Positions 35,068-44,700 of a DNA stretch of 64,000 nt are shown piece after piece (positions within the stretch are counted from its first letter, which is position 1; every line of letters starts with the position of its first letter). The stretch is from Spirochaetota bacterium. Lineage in GTDB: Bacteria; Spirochaetota; UBA4802; UBA5550. Under the pieces are notes generated by a model that worked only from the letters and a program-made list of their open reading frames with translations, had not been told where the DNA came from and searched no databases. The DNA lies in assembly GCA_016933025.1 (NCBI GenBank), contig JAFGBT010000037.1, positions 1 to 64,000 of the forward strand, given 5' to 3'. A program made the position numbers and the translations under genes.

Positions 35068-36459
35068 ATGAGGTATATTAAAATCCGGGGCAATAATTAC
35101 AATGAAGTCATGATGAAGCTCAAGATGGAGCACGGCGATGACGCCATCCCCATCAGCCATAAATTCGTGAAGGAGGGGGGGCTCTTCAATTCGAAGCTGT
35201 TTGCGCGCGAAGTGGTCGAGCTCACTGCGGCCGTACAGGAGCGGAAATTCAAGTCCGGACTCCTCGGCCAGAAAAACAGGATCGACTTTACCGTGGGCGA
35301 CAATGACCGGTCGGTAACCGACCTGGGAAGGTCCCGGGTGAGCGACATCCTGGATCGGCCCCCGGCGCCGGCTGCTGCCGGGCAGCCCAGGGAGCGCCCG
35401 GAGCGGAAGCCGGCGGGCTTCACCTTCAACGAGAAGCTGAACGAGGTGTATTCCGGGATCGCCGAGCACAAGAAGGCCGCTGCAGAGCCGGTGGACGCGG
35501 CGCCTTCGGCCGAGGTCCCGGCGGAGCGCGAGAGTGAACCGGATGCCGCGCCGGCGCGGCAGGAGACTGCCGGCGGGCTCCGTTTCGAGAAGGAGCTGGA
35601 GGAGATTAAGAAGGCAATCTATAAAATCACTTCAGACAGGGTCGGCGCTTTCGAGGCAGTCTCGGGGGACGACCCGAACATCAGGCCCTTGAGGCAGATA
35701 TTGAAAAACAATGATTTCGACGAGGAGCAGTGCACGGCCATTATGACCGAGGTGAGGAATTCAATCAGTAAGGATGACCTGAAGGACAGGTACAAGATCG
35801 AGAAGAGCCTCAAGGATTTATTGAAGAGCAAAATAATCACCACCGGTCCTATCAGGACGGGTAACCGCAAAAAGGTGATCATGTTCATCGGGCCGACGGG
35901 CGTCGGCAAGACGACAACCATGGCCAAGCTCGGCGCTATCAATTCGCTCAGAGAGGCGCACTCGGTGGCGTTCGTCACCATCGACAACTACCGGATCGCG
36001 GCGACCGAGCAGCTCAAGAAATACGCGGAGATCATGAACATCCCCATCTACGCGGTCAACACCCAGAAGGAGTTCAAGGACATCATAGCCGGGGACAAAT
36101 CGGAGATCATCATGGTGGACACGTCGGGCCGGAGCCACCGGAATGACATCAAGATATCCGAAATCAAGGCCTTCGCGGAATCCCTGGACTACGAGTGCGA
36201 GAAGATTCTCTGCGTGAGCGCCAACACCAAGAAATGCGACCTCAACGACGTGTTCAGGGCCTTTGACGCTATTCATTTCGACAGTATTATCATAACAAAA
36301 GTGGATGAGACCTCGTATATAGGCAATGTCATAGATATTGCCGATAAATATAACAAGCCGATATCATACTACACGAACGGGCAGGAAGTGCCGAACGATA
36401 TCGTCATAGCCGACCCGGATAAGATTGTTGACATGATGATCGGTAATGTTTATAATTAA
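35068..36459 (+). CDS. flhF: Flagellar biosynthesis GTPase FlhF
   Basis: SRP-type GTPase of 463 residues that sets flagellum position and number. It has an N-terminal basic domain (MRYIKIRGNNYNEVMMKLK), a linker rich in Ala, Pro, Glu (about 100-190), an N domain, and a GTPase domain with GPTGVGKTTTMAKLGA, then TIDNYRIAATEQLKKYA, DTSGRSHRN, and TKVDET. The start at 35068 follows GAGG; 35050 is the frame limit. Its gene is followed 29 bases later by flhG, its regulator. Confidence 0.95.
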   Translation: MRYIKIRGNNYNEVMMKLKMEHGDDAIPISHKFVKEGGLFNSKLFAREVVELTAAVQERKFKSGLLGQKNRIDFTVGDNDRSVTDLGRSRVSDILDRPPAPAAAGQPRERPERKPAGFTFNEKLNEVYSGIAEHKKAAAEPVDAAPSAEVPAERESEPDAAPARQETAGGLRFEKELEEIKKAIYKITSDRVGAFEAVSGDDPNIRPLRQILKNNDFDEEQCTAIMTEVRNSISKDDLKDRYKIEKSLKDLLKSKIITTGPIRTGNRKKVIMFIGPTGVGKTTTMAKLGAINSLREAHSVAFVTIDNYRIAATEQLKKYAEIMNIPIYAVNTQKEFKDIIAGDKSEIIMVDTSGRSHRNDIKISEIKAFAESLDYECEKILCVSANTKKCDLNDVFRAFDAIHFDSIIITKVDETSYIGNVIDIADKYNKPISYYTNGQEVPNDIVIADPDKIVDMMIGNVYN

Positions 36460-36488
36460 TCCAGGCAGGAGTGTAAAGGAGGTCCCCC

Positions 36489-37367
36489 GTGGATCAGGCT
36501 GCAAATCTCAGAAGACTGGTGCTCGAGAGCGACGCTAAAAAGCAGAAAAAGACCAAAACGATCGCCATCACGAGCGGCAAGGGTGGGGTAGGCAAGACCA
36601 GCGTGGCGGTAAGCCTGTCGATCGCCCTGGCGCGCGGCGGTTCGTCTGTGACCCTTCTGGACGCGGACCTCGGGCTCGCCAATATCAACGTCATTCTCGG
36701 CATAATCCCGAAATACAACCTGTACCATGTGGTCAAGGGACAGAAGAAGCTGAAGGATATCGTCATCGAGGTCCCCGAGGGGATACGGATCATCGCCGGG
36801 GCTTCGGGGTTCCACCAGCTGGCCAACCTTGACCCGAAACAGCGGAACGACTTCATCGGCGCGGTCGCCGAGCTTGATTCAGACGACTACATGATCATTG
36901 ACACGGGCGCGGGGGTTTCCCAGAACGTGCTCTCCTTCGTCATGGCGGCGGACGAAATCATCGTCGTCACCACGCCGGAGCCGACCGCGATCACGGACGC
37001 CTACGGCATCATCAAGTCCATCGCGGCCCAGTCGCCGGACAAGATCATAAAGATCATCGTGAACCGGGTCGGTTCGGTCGCTGAAGGTAACCGGGTGGCC
37101 CAGCGGGTGATCAACATCGCGGGGCAGTTTCTTAACATCAAGGTGGAGAATCTCGGGTTCATATTTGATGATATCTACGTGCCGAAATCGGTGAGGAACC
37201 AGAAGCCGTTCATCGTGAGTTACCCGAAGTCGAAGGCCTCGGGCTGCCTCGCCATAATAGCCGACCGGATCGCCAACAAGTCGGGCGGCTCGTCGAAAGG
37301 GTCAGGGCTTGCGTCCTTCTTCAAGAACCTCTTTATTTCGAACGAAGACGGGGAGGAAGGGCAATAG
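36489..37367 (+). CDS. flhG: MinD-like ATPase FlhG (YlxH), flagellar number regulator
   Basis: A 292-residue ParA/MinD-family ATPase that stimulates the FlhF GTPase and restrains flagellar number. The deviant Walker A is GKGGVGKTS, followed by [14 protein letters not shown] and the MinD/FlhG-type [11 protein letters not shown]. The N-terminal DQAANLRRL helix matches the FlhF-activating motif of FlhG. The start is GTG after a strong AAAGGAGG site. A membrane-targeting helix is likely at the C-terminus ([11 protein letters not shown]). Confidence 0.94.
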   Translation: MDQAANLRRLVLESDAKKQKKTKTIAITSGKGGVGKTSVAVSLSIALARGGSSVTLLDADLGLANINVILGIIPKYNLYHVVKGQKKLKDIVIEVPEGIRIIAGASGFHQLANLDPKQRNDFIGAVAELDSDDYMIIDTGAGVSQNVLSFVMAADEIIVVTTPEPTAITDAYGIIKSIAAQSPDKIIKIIVNRVGSVAEGNRVAQRVINIAGQFLNIKVENLGFIFDDIYVPKSVRNQKPFIVSYPKSKASGCLAIIADRIANKSGGSSKGSGLASFFKNLFISNEDGEEGQ

Positions 37368-37439
37368 AAAAAGGCTTGATCGGTTGCCGTGTGTGTGCAT
37401 ATTTATTACGAGGATTGAGAGGTTATTTCAGGCATCATT

Positions 37440-37997
37440 ATGATCAGTCTCCAGAAAATAAATCTTGAATATAAATCCACCGCGTTGTTTGGATGCACGG
37501 CTCTCATTCTCTCCTTCGTCACGGGCTTCATGGCGGGCATACAATGGAATTACGTCCTGATACGCTCGCTGGTTCTCACGATAATATTCTCCGCCATTGG
37601 GTTCGGCATCTGCTATATTTTAAGAAAGTTCGTCCCCGAGGCGTACGAGTTTCTTTCAATGAGGGCCGCCGGCGGTAAAAGCGCCGCGGAGGCCGAGGAA
37701 ATCGATATCGAGAACGGCGCGGGTCCGGATTCTTCCTCCATCCCTTCGGATGAGGGGATGGGGGAGCCGGAGGCAGTAACGGACGCGGTCTCCGCTGCGC
37801 CTTCTGAAGACGAATTCAAGGAGCTCGATAATGAGGCGCTGGCCCACTATTCTACCGGCACAGCCGGCGGGAGCGGGATCAATACTGCCGCGGGCAGACT
37901 GGGCAAGCACGTGCTCGAGAAGGAGAAGCTTGCAAAATACGAGCCGAAGATCATGGCGCAGGCGGTCAGAACGATGATGAGCAGAGACAAGGAATAA
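37440..37997 (+). CDS. Membrane protein of the flhG-fliA interval, unknown
   Basis: A 185-residue protein with two transmembrane helices (about 16-33 and 40-60), and an acidic Ser/Glu-rich cytoplasmic tail ending in a basic helix ([20 protein letters not shown]). I recognise no named domain. Its place between flhG and the sigma-28 gene, tightly packed in the operon, implies a motility function. The tail is of low complexity in the middle ([14 protein letters not shown]), so it may be a flexible tether. Confidence 0.75.
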   Translation: MISLQKINLEYKSTALFGCTALILSFVTGFMAGIQWNYVLIRSLVLTIIFSAIGFGICYILRKFVPEAYEFLSMRAAGGKSAAEAEEIDIENGAGPDSSSIPSDEGMGEPEAVTDAVSAAPSEDEFKELDNEALAHYSTGTAGGSGINTAAGRLGKHVLEKEKLAKYEPKIMAQAVRTMMSRDKE

Positions 37998-38013
37998 CAC
38001 CCGGGACGCAGGT

Positions 38014-38814
38014 ATGAACAATAAAAAATTTAAAGAGCTGGACGCCCTCGGCGAAGACAAGCTGTGGGAGAAGTTTATAAAGAAACATGACCAGGACATC
38101 AGGGACTATTTCGTTGTTAAATACGCCCCCCTGGTCAAGTACGTCGCCGGCAAGATATCGATGGGGATGCCGTCCAACATCGAGTTCGACGACCTTGTCT
38201 CGTACGGCATCTTCGGCCTCATTGACGCGATCGGCAAGTTCGACCCCGAACGGGGGATAAAGTTCAAGACCTACGCGATGACGCGGATCAGGGGCGCAAT
38301 CTTCGATGAACTCCGCTCAATCGACTGGATTCCCCGCTCGATCCGCCAGAAGGCCAAGCAGGTCGAGGTGGTCATATCCGAACTTGAAAACAGGCTGGGC
38401 CGCACGGTCGAGGACGAGGAAATAGCCAGGGAGCTCGGTATCCCGGTGGAGGAGTTCCAGTCCCTGCTCTCCAAACTCTCCGGCACCTCGATGCTGTCGC
38501 TTAACGATATATGGTACATGGGGGATGAAAGCGACGAGCTCTCCATACTGGAGACCCTGGAAGCACCGGAGAACATGAACCCCGACGTTTTAATTGAAAA
38601 GCAGGAAATCCGCGATTATATTATAGATGCGATAAAGAAGCTGCCGGACAAGGAAAAGAAGGTCATCGTCCTCTACTACTACGAGGACCTTACCCTCAAG
38701 GAGATCGGTGACGTCCTGGAGGTGACCGAGAGCAGGGTTTCGCAGCTGCACACCAAGGCCATTATGAGACTGCGGGGCCGTCTCGGCCGGATCAAGCAAA
38801 ATATCGTTGGATAA
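38014..38814 (+). CDS. fliA: Flagellar sigma factor sigma-28 (FliA/WhiG)
   Basis: A 266-residue RNA polymerase sigma factor of the FliA/WhiG/SigD group. Region 2 is clear ([46 protein letters not shown]), then region 3 ([24 protein letters not shown]) and region 4 ([21 protein letters not shown]). It directs late motility genes such as flagellins. The anti-sigma factor FlgM is encoded at 50530-50823 in the same window. It follows the membrane protein by 16 bases. Confidence 0.95.
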   Translation: MNNKKFKELDALGEDKLWEKFIKKHDQDIRDYFVVKYAPLVKYVAGKISMGMPSNIEFDDLVSYGIFGLIDAIGKFDPERGIKFKTYAMTRIRGAIFDELRSIDWIPRSIRQKAKQVEVVISELENRLGRTVEDEEIARELGIPVEEFQSLLSKLSGTSMLSLNDIWYMGDESDELSILETLEAPENMNPDVLIEKQEIRDYIIDAIKKLPDKEKKVIVLYYYEDLTLKEIGDVLEVTESRVSQLHTKAIMRLRGRLGRIKQNIVG

Positions 38815-38823
38815 CGCGCTCCA

Positions 38824-40788
38824 ATGGCAAACATTAAAGACATGTTCATGACCATCGACACATCGGATGATTTTTCCGATGAGAACGCCGTTGAGGTGTT
38901 CGCCGATTCGGTGAGTCAGGCCCTTGAGCTGGCCGCCAGGGACCTTGGCATTGATGTAAGCCTCCTCGATTACCAGATTATCGAGAAGGGGACGAGAGGC
39001 TTCCTCGGTATCGGCCGCATTCCCTACCGTGTGCTGGTGACTCCCATTGCCGGCAAGGCCGAGCATGAGGAGCTCGCCGCCCTCGAGCAGAAGCTCTCGC
39101 GCGAGCACGCGCCGGGCGTGAAGATCGATGTCGACGGCACGTTCAAGGTGCGCGTGATCAGGAGCGGCATCTGGCTTACCGTAGGTCCCGCCAAGGGGAA
39201 GGGCCGCAAGATCACCCTGGAAGAAGTGAATAACAAGCTCTACTCCATGAAGATTACCCCGTCGGATCCGGGCAGGGTGGAAAAAGAGGTCGAAAAGGCC
39301 ACCGGGAAACCGGCCAAGATCGGCTCATGGACGGCCGATCCGCAGTGCGACGGAGACATGAGCCTGGAGATGACCGAGGATGAAATGAAGGTGTTCGCCC
39401 ATTTTACGCCGCCACGCTATGCCGGAAAGCACATGGAATATGATGATATTATCGGCGCCCTCAGGAAGGCCGGCGTCAAGACCGGTATTAAGGAAAAAGA
39501 CATCAAAGATTATCTGGAGGAGATGGACTACACCAGGCCGCTCCTCGCCGCCGAGGGCGTGCGGGCCAAAAACGGCAAGGACGCCCAGATCGAGTACAAG
39601 GTGCGCGTGGATACCAAGGGCGTTAACTTCGAAGAGGACGAGTCCGGCAAGGTCGATTTCCGTAACCTGGAGCTTTTGGAAAACGTTGTCGTGGGCCAGC
39701 TCCTCGCGGTTAAGATACCGGCCGAGCAGGGGGTGCCGGGCCGGACGGTCACCAACCGGGTCATCCCGGCCCGGAGCGGCAAGGACGTCAAGATCCAGCA
39801 CGGCAAGGGGACCATCCTTTCCGAGGACGGCACCGAGCTCACGGCGGAGATAAACGGCCAGGTGACCTACAAGGTCGGGAGGATCAGCGTCGAGCCGGTA
39901 TACGTCGTGAACGGCGACGTTTCGCTCGAGACCGGCAACATCGTTTTCCTCGGTTCGGTTATTATAGCCGGCAGCGTGCAGGATAACTTTGAGGTCAAAG
40001 CCGCCGGGAACATAGAGGTGCGCGGGACGGTCCAGAAGGCGTTCCTCGAAGCGGAGGGCGACATCATCGTATTCCAGGGTATCACCGGCCGCGAGGAAGC
40101 GAAAATTGAATCGACGGGCGGTTCGGTCTTCGCCAAGTTCATCCAGAACGCGATTGTCTTCGCCGAGGGCGATGTTATCGTGCCCGAGGGTGTCATGCAC
40201 TCCCGCGTGGACGCGGGCGGGCGGGTCTGCTCCAACGGCAAGCGGGCGCGTATCGTCGGCGGTGTCGTCCGCGCCGGCGACGAGGTGAATGCGCGGTTTT
40301 TGGGAGCGGACGTTTCCACGAAAACCGAGTTCAGGGTGGGTGTCCACCCCAAGGTGCTCCAGCAGCTCGCTGACCTGACCGGCCTCAAGTCGAAAATCGA
40401 AGAGGAGCAGGTCCAGCTGAAGCTTAACCTGAGGACAATGGAAACCCAGAAGAGAAACGCCGGGAACAGGCTCCCGGCCGAGAAGGAGAAGTTGCTGAAA
40501 GACCTGCAGGCGCGGAACGCAAAGCTGAACGAACGGATGGAAGAGATAAAAGGCGAGCTTGAAGAGGTCAATTCCTACATCAGCATGATCGAACACAAGG
40601 GGAAGGTGTGCGCGGAGAGGACCGCGTTCCCAGGGGTGGAAATATTCATCAAGGACAAGAGCTTCATCCTCAAGGATCCCTATAATCATGTCAAGTTCGC
40701 CCTGCAGGGTGACCAGATCCGTATTTCCGAATACGAACCGCCGGCCGGAGTCGACGGCAGGATGATCATACAGAGACGAAGACGATAG
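38824..40788 (+). CDS. fapA: FapA (DUF342) protein with Jag-N domain
   Basis: A 654-residue cytoplasmic protein. Residues about 21-65 match Jag-N (FADSVSQALELAARDLGI, then KGTRGFLGIG), a small domain also found in the cell-division-linked RNA-binding protein Jag/KhpB. The rest is DUF342/FapA (flagellar assembly protein A): beta-helix repeats (for example VNGDVSLETGNIVFLGSVII) followed by a coiled coil (about 525-600) and a basic tail. In Vibrio FapA affects flagellar localisation. It sits 9 bases after fliA. Confidence 0.9.
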   Translation: MANIKDMFMTIDTSDDFSDENAVEVFADSVSQALELAARDLGIDVSLLDYQIIEKGTRGFLGIGRIPYRVLVTPIAGKAEHEELAALEQKLSREHAPGVKIDVDGTFKVRVIRSGIWLTVGPAKGKGRKITLEEVNNKLYSMKITPSDPGRVEKEVEKATGKPAKIGSWTADPQCDGDMSLEMTEDEMKVFAHFTPPRYAGKHMEYDDIIGALRKAGVKTGIKEKDIKDYLEEMDYTRPLLAAEGVRAKNGKDAQIEYKVRVDTKGVNFEEDESGKVDFRNLELLENVVVGQLLAVKIPAEQGVPGRTVTNRVIPARSGKDVKIQHGKGTILSEDGTELTAEINGQVTYKVGRISVEPVYVVNGDVSLETGNIVFLGSVIIAGSVQDNFEVKAAGNIEVRGTVQKAFLEAEGDIIVFQGITGREEAKIESTGGSVFAKFIQNAIVFAEGDVIVPEGVMHSRVDAGGRVCSNGKRARIVGGVVRAGDEVNARFLGADVSTKTEFRVGVHPKVLQQLADLTGLKSKIEEEQVQLKLNLRTMETQKRNAGNRLPAEKEKLLKDLQARNAKLNERMEEIKGELEEVNSYISMIEHKGKVCAERTAFPGVEIFIKDKSFILKDPYNHVKFALQGDQIRISEYEPPAGVDGRMIIQRRRR

Positions 40789-40799
40789 GAGTATGTGCC

Positions 40800-41120
40800 A
40801 TGGCTATACGACCTATTGATCTGCAGGCAAACATGTCCCAGGTTACCGAAGTCGGGAAGGACGCGCAGGCCCGTACGGACGCAATTGTGCAGCAGCAGCA
40901 TGTCCTCGAGAAGGAATCGGGCGAAAAGGCGCGCCTCGCCAATTCCAAGCTCGAAGAGTCCAGAAAAGGCGAGAGCGCGGTTATCAAGGACCAGCAAAAG
41001 AAGGAAGAAAAAAGACGGGAGCAGCCCGAGGACCGGCAGTCCGGCGGTACCGGCAGGCGCGGCAAAAAGGAGCTGAGCACGGACGACCGGATGGGGAATA
41101 TTATCGATATTCTAAAATGA
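40800..41120 (+). CDS. Small charged protein downstream of fapA
   Basis: A 106-residue, highly charged, probably helical protein with MAIRPIDLQANMSQVTEVGK at the N-terminus and LSTDDRMGNIIDILK at the C-terminus. The centre is Gln/Glu/Lys-rich. It has no signal peptide or membrane helix. Similar small genes follow fapA in other spirochaetes as I recall, but no function is assigned. It lies 11 bases after fapA, so is certainly part of the operon. Confidence 0.75.
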   Translation: MAIRPIDLQANMSQVTEVGKDAQARTDAIVQQQHVLEKESGEKARLANSKLEESRKGESAVIKDQQKKEEKRREQPEDRQSGGTGRRGKKELSTDDRMGNIIDILK

Positions 41121-41188
41121 TCGGTCTGCCCGCTGATGTGACATAATCAAGACGCTGCAGTTTCATAATCAATCAACGAGGAATCGCC

Positions 41189-41980
41189 ATGCAGTTTTTC
41201 TTTTTATTGCTTTTCAACGTCTTTCTCGGCGCCGTTCTCTATCTTATCATTAGTCTGAAGCTTGAGCGGTCCGCGTCGGAATTTCGGGAGCGTCGTCTCC
41301 GTAAAGAGATGGATGAGATAATAAAGGAGTTTAATCTTACCGCGGAGCGAAATATTTCGATACTCGAGAGCAGGATACGGGCAATGCGGAACCTCCTCGA
41401 CCGGTCAGGCGAGATCAAGCAGCTTGATATCACGCTGGACGGGGAAGATGAGAGCGCGGTGAAAGAACCCCAGACCTGCGGGCCCGCACTCGCGGCGGAT
41501 GATGACGGCGGATTGCTGTCGACGGACGCGCCGCGGAGTTCTGAAAACAATGTCGTGGCGCTGATAAAAAAAGGCTTGATATTATTTTTCAGAAAAATCA
41601 TAACTATACTGCCAGCGCGTACAGTGGATGAGGCAACCGTAACCGGCACGGCGGGCAACGACGGTGCCTGCTCGGCCCCGGATGCAGCTCCTGTTTTTCC
41701 GACGCGGGTCGGTCTGCCGGAGAGGGCGAATATCCTCATAGAGAAAGAGCTGAGCGTCTCAATGAGGGCGCAGGAAACGCCGGGCCGGACGCAGGATCCA
41801 ATCACGGAAGAGGAGATCTCGGAGATAATCAGGTCATCGGAAGATAAGTATTCCATGGTCTCGGTTCTTTTCGAGAGGGGCTGCGGTATCGAGGATATTT
41901 CCAGATATTCCGGGATTCCGGCAGGGGAGGTGCGTTTGGTTTTGAACCTTACCCGGGAATCGTCCGGGAATTCACTATAG
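41189..41980 (+). CDS. Membrane-anchored coiled-coil protein with SwrB-like C-terminus
   Basis: A 263-residue protein with one N-terminal transmembrane helix (about 3-21), a coiled coil (about 25-75), a poorly conserved middle and a C-terminal helix-turn-helix-like segment, GCGIEDISRYSGIPAGEVRLVLNL. This order (anchor, coiled coil, linker, small helical domain with sequence GxGxxEVxLxL) recalls Bacillus SwrB, which activates the flagellar export gate and is also in the motility operon. Sequence identity to SwrB is not strong enough to name it. It could alternatively be a generic DUF6115-like protein. Confidence 0.65.
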   Translation: MQFFFLLLFNVFLGAVLYLIISLKLERSASEFRERRLRKEMDEIIKEFNLTAERNISILESRIRAMRNLLDRSGEIKQLDITLDGEDESAVKEPQTCGPALAADDDGGLLSTDAPRSSENNVVALIKKGLILFFRKIITILPARTVDEATVTGTAGNDGACSAPDAAPVFPTRVGLPERANILIEKELSVSMRAQETPGRTQDPITEEEISEIIRSSEDKYSMVSVLFERGCGIEDISRYSGIPAGEVRLVLNLTRESSGNSL

Positions 41981-42120
41981 GGCGTCCCCGTGCCGCGTTA
42001 CCGTATACTGCAATCGGAACGGCCAGTGCCCGCTGCCGGGGGATGTCTGACTGCTGATTGTGCTCTCAGCTCGCGTAAAGGTCAGCTTGCGATTTTTTAT
42101 CATACCGAGGTGGTTGCGGG

Positions 42121-42972
42121 GTGGAACCGAATATTAAACGGCTCTCCGAGGAGGAATTCGGCAAGTTTGCCCGGCTCATTTACGATGAGAGCGGTATTTT
42201 CCTGAAGGATACCAAGATCACCCTCCTCTCCAACAGGCTGCGGAAAAGGCTCCATGCGCTGAAAATTGAAGAGTTTTCCGATTACTATAAGTATCTTAAC
42301 GCGCTTCCCCCCAAGGAAAAGGTCATCGAATACGAAAAGATGCTCGATGTTGTCTCCACGAATGAGACCTACTTCTTTCGAAATGAGCGCCATTTCGAGG
42401 CGATGGCGCAGGAATGCTTCCCGGAGATAGCGAAGGCCAAGCAAGAGAAGAAGCTCCGCATCTGGAGCGCCGCCTGCTCCACCGGGGAGGAGCCGTATAC
42501 CATAGCGATATGCGTGAAAGAAAGCATGCAGCTATTCCAGGGGTGGAACATCGAGATCCTGGCAACCGATATAGCCCCGTCGGTCCTCGAATTCGCCAAT
42601 ATCGGCGAGTACTCGGGAAGAAGGATCGAAAAAGTCCCGCCCGAAATCATGAAGAAGTATTTTATCCAGAAAAAGAACGACCCGCTGGTATTTTCAATCA
42701 GGGATGACGTCAAGAAGCTGGTCAAGTTTTACTATCATAATTTTTTTAAAAGCCCGTTCCCGAAAGATATTGACATAATATTCTGCAGAAATGTCATGAT
42801 CTACTTCGACAAAAAGCATCAGATGGAGCTCGTGGCAAAATTTTATCAGTGTATCCTCGATCATGGATACCTCTTCATCGGGCATTCAGAAACGCTTCAC
42901 TCAATTTCGGATGACTTCAACTACCGAAAGATCATGGAAGCGCCTGTATACGTCCCGAATCCCAGGAGATAG
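42121..42972 (+). CDS. cheR: Chemotaxis methyltransferase CheR
   Basis: A 283-residue SAM-dependent enzyme that methylates glutamates of chemoreceptors. It has the N-terminal all-helical domain and the catalytic core: NETYFFRNERHFE, RIWSAACSTGEEPYTIAIC (the SAM-binding motif), EILATDIAPSVLEFAN, and IIFCRNVMIYFD. The start is GTG. No C-terminal pentapeptide-recognition loop insertion was noted. A chemoreceptor gene lies at 53182-55359. Confidence 0.95.
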   Translation: MEPNIKRLSEEEFGKFARLIYDESGIFLKDTKITLLSNRLRKRLHALKIEEFSDYYKYLNALPPKEKVIEYEKMLDVVSTNETYFFRNERHFEAMAQECFPEIAKAKQEKKLRIWSAACSTGEEPYTIAICVKESMQLFQGWNIEILATDIAPSVLEFANIGEYSGRRIEKVPPEIMKKYFIQKKNDPLVFSIRDDVKKLVKFYYHNFFKSPFPKDIDIIFCRNVMIYFDKKHQMELVAKFYQCILDHGYLFIGHSETLHSISDDFNYRKIMEAPVYVPNPRR

Positions 42973-42975
42973 CCA

Positions 42976-43455
42976 ATGGAGTTTAACCTAATAAATGTCG
43001 GCATCGCCGATTACAGCGTATCCGTGGCGCCGGATATTCTAAGGACGATTCTCGGATCATGTGTCGGGGTCTGCCTCTATGACGCCGAGAAGAAGATCGG
43101 CGGCATGTGCCACATCATGCTTCCGTCAATCAAGGAAGCTTCAAAATCAGAAAAGAAGTATGCGGACCGGGCGATCCCGATGATGCTGGGGGAAATGGAA
43201 GAGCGGGGGGTGGACAAGAAGAGGGTTACCGCGAAGGTCACCGGCGGCTCCACCATGTTCAATGTCTCCGAGAACAGCATGATGGGCGAAATCGGCAACA
43301 ATAATATTAAACGGGTGCGGGAAGTGCTCCGCGAGCTTGGCATCACCAGTATTGCCGAGGACACCGGCGGGAATTACGGCCGCACGATTGATTTTTATCT
43401 TGATTCGGGCATGGTCAAGATCCGGTCGATGGGCAGGGAAGAAAAGATAATCTAG
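42976..43455 (+). CDS. cheD: Chemoreceptor glutamine deamidase CheD
   Basis: A 159-residue enzyme that deamidates glutamines of receptors and modulates CheC phosphatases. The catalytic motif GSCVGVCLYD holds Cys29, and His46 lies in GGMCHIMLP, 17 residues later, as in characterised CheD. A threonine (Thr24) is near the expected third position. The gene starts 3 bases after cheR ends. Confidence 0.93.
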   Translation: MEFNLINVGIADYSVSVAPDILRTILGSCVGVCLYDAEKKIGGMCHIMLPSIKEASKSEKKYADRAIPMMLGEMEERGVDKKRVTAKVTGGSTMFNVSENSMMGEIGNNNIKRVREVLRELGITSIAEDTGGNYGRTIDFYLDSGMVKIRSMGREEKII

Positions 43456-43465
43456 GCGGCGTGAA

Positions 43466-44332
43466 ATGGAAAGCATGACAGGATATGCGTTTCTGGAAAA
43501 AAGCACCGATCAATTCTCGTATTCCGTGGAGCTGAAATCGCTCAACTCACGGTACCTGGAAATTTATGTCAATTTTCCGAAGATATTGAAGAACGAGGAG
43601 AACGAGGTCCACGGTATTATAAAGAAGCGCTTCTCACGCGGCAAGTTGGAGCTGAGCGTCGAGATCTTCGACTGGACGGTCACGAGGCCCATCGCCATCA
43701 ACGCGGCCATGATAAAAAAGTATTACCGCGAGTTGCGGCGGGTCCACAGGGAGCTAAGCGTCGCGGAGCCGCTCCGCTTCGAGTCGGTGCTGACACTGGA
43801 GGGCGTCAGCCAGAGGGAGCGCTCGGCAATTTCACGGTCGTCCCGCGCGGACATCTATGCAAGCATCGACAGGGTCATCGGCAAGGCGATCGAAATGAGG
43901 CGGCGGGAAGGGACCGCCGTCAGGAAGGACCTGGCCTCGCTGATATCCGAAATAACAAGACACATAGGCGCGATCAGGGCCCTGTCAAAACGCGTCGCGG
44001 AGGAGAAGAAGGAATCGCTGAGGAAGCGGATCGAAGCGGCGCTAGGCACCGGCTCCGATGACGGACGCATATATGGCGAGATCGCTCTCTTGGCCGACAG
44101 GCTCGATATAAACGAAGAGATCGTACGGTTCAGGGACCACATCAAGAAGTTCAATTCTATGATGAAGAGCGGCGAGCAGGCCGGAAAGAAGCTCGATTTC
44201 CTCGCCCAAGAGCTGTTCCGCGAGGTCAACACCATCGGGTCGAAGTCAAACAGCTCCGAGATAGCGCACATTGTCGTGGAAGTCAAGAACCATATTGAAA
44301 TGATACGCGAGCACTGTCGAAATGTCGTCTGA
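43466..44332 (+). CDS. yicC: YicC-family endoribonuclease
   Basis: A 288-residue protein that begins with the family signature [12 protein letters not shown] (typically M-x-SMTGxG) and ends in a [20 protein letters not shown] segment. Family members (YicC, YloC) are RNases linked to sRNA decay and stationary-phase growth. It is 10 bases after cheD and begins the housekeeping run yicC-remA-gmk-rpoZ, which is conserved across many bacteria. Confidence 0.93.
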   Translation: MESMTGYAFLEKSTDQFSYSVELKSLNSRYLEIYVNFPKILKNEENEVHGIIKKRFSRGKLELSVEIFDWTVTRPIAINAAMIKKYYRELRRVHRELSVAEPLRFESVLTLEGVSQRERSAISRSSRADIYASIDRVIGKAIEMRRREGTAVRKDLASLISEITRHIGAIRALSKRVAEEKKESLRKRIEAALGTGSDDGRIYGEIALLADRLDINEEIVRFRDHIKKFNSMMKSGEQAGKKLDFLAQELFREVNTIGSKSNSSEIAHIVVEVKNHIEMIREHCRNVV

Positions 44333-44351
44333 TTACAGGCGCCGTTTCGTG

Positions 44352-44405
44352 CCTTGACTCCGCTCGGCATGACGTAGTGGCTGTCACCCTGAGCGGACTC
44401 GAAGG
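44352..44405. repeat. Imperfect inverted-repeat element between yicC and remA
   Basis: CCTTGACTCCGCTCGGCATGAC at 44352-44373 and its near reverse complement at 44383-44405 flank a short loop; I give them as positions with the core GACTCCGCTC / GAGCGGACTC. This type of intergenic hairpin with CACCCTGAGCGGA sequences occurs widely in bacterial genomes. Confidence 0.6.
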
Positions 44406-44448
44406 GAGACAACCGCCTCAGTCGAAAATATATGCAGGATTTTGCCAT

Positions 44449-44700
44449 ATGAAAACAACATTGATAAACATCGGGTTCGGGAATGCCGTCGTTGCGGAGA
44501 GGGTGGTCGTCGTCATCACCCCGGCGTCTGCCTCGGGGAAACGGCTGAGAGAGGAAGCGAAGGAAAACAGTCTCCTCATTGACGCCACGCACGGCAGGAA
44601 AACCCGCGCGATCATCGTCATGGACAGCAACCATGTAATACTCTCGGCGATGCAGCCTGAAACGCTAGCCAACCGCCTGATGAACAATGAAATCCAGTAA
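44449..44700 (+). CDS. remA: RemA-like (DUF370) regulatory protein
   Basis: An 83-residue protein matching DUF370/RemA. It begins [21 protein letters not shown] and has [24 protein letters not shown], which are the family's conserved runs (split here). RemA in Bacillus is an oligomeric DNA-binding activator of matrix genes. In most bacteria it stands, as here, between yicC and gmk. The ATG at 44449 is used; the frame upstream to 44377 lies in the repeat and is not coding. Its last 14 bases overlap gmk. Confidence 0.9.
   Translation: MKTTLINIGFGNAVVAERVVVVITPASASGKRLREEAKENSLLIDATHGRKTRAIIVMDSNHVILSAMQPETLANRLMNNEIQ

Noticed and set aside
39325..40689. 454-codon open frame on the minus strand
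   Set aside because: It is the complement of fapA, whose Jag-N and DUF342 motifs are clear on the plus strand. High GC in wobble positions creates long opposite-strand frames.
44377..44448. Upstream extension of remA
   Set aside because: It lies in the hairpin repeat; the family consistently begins at [12 protein letters not shown].
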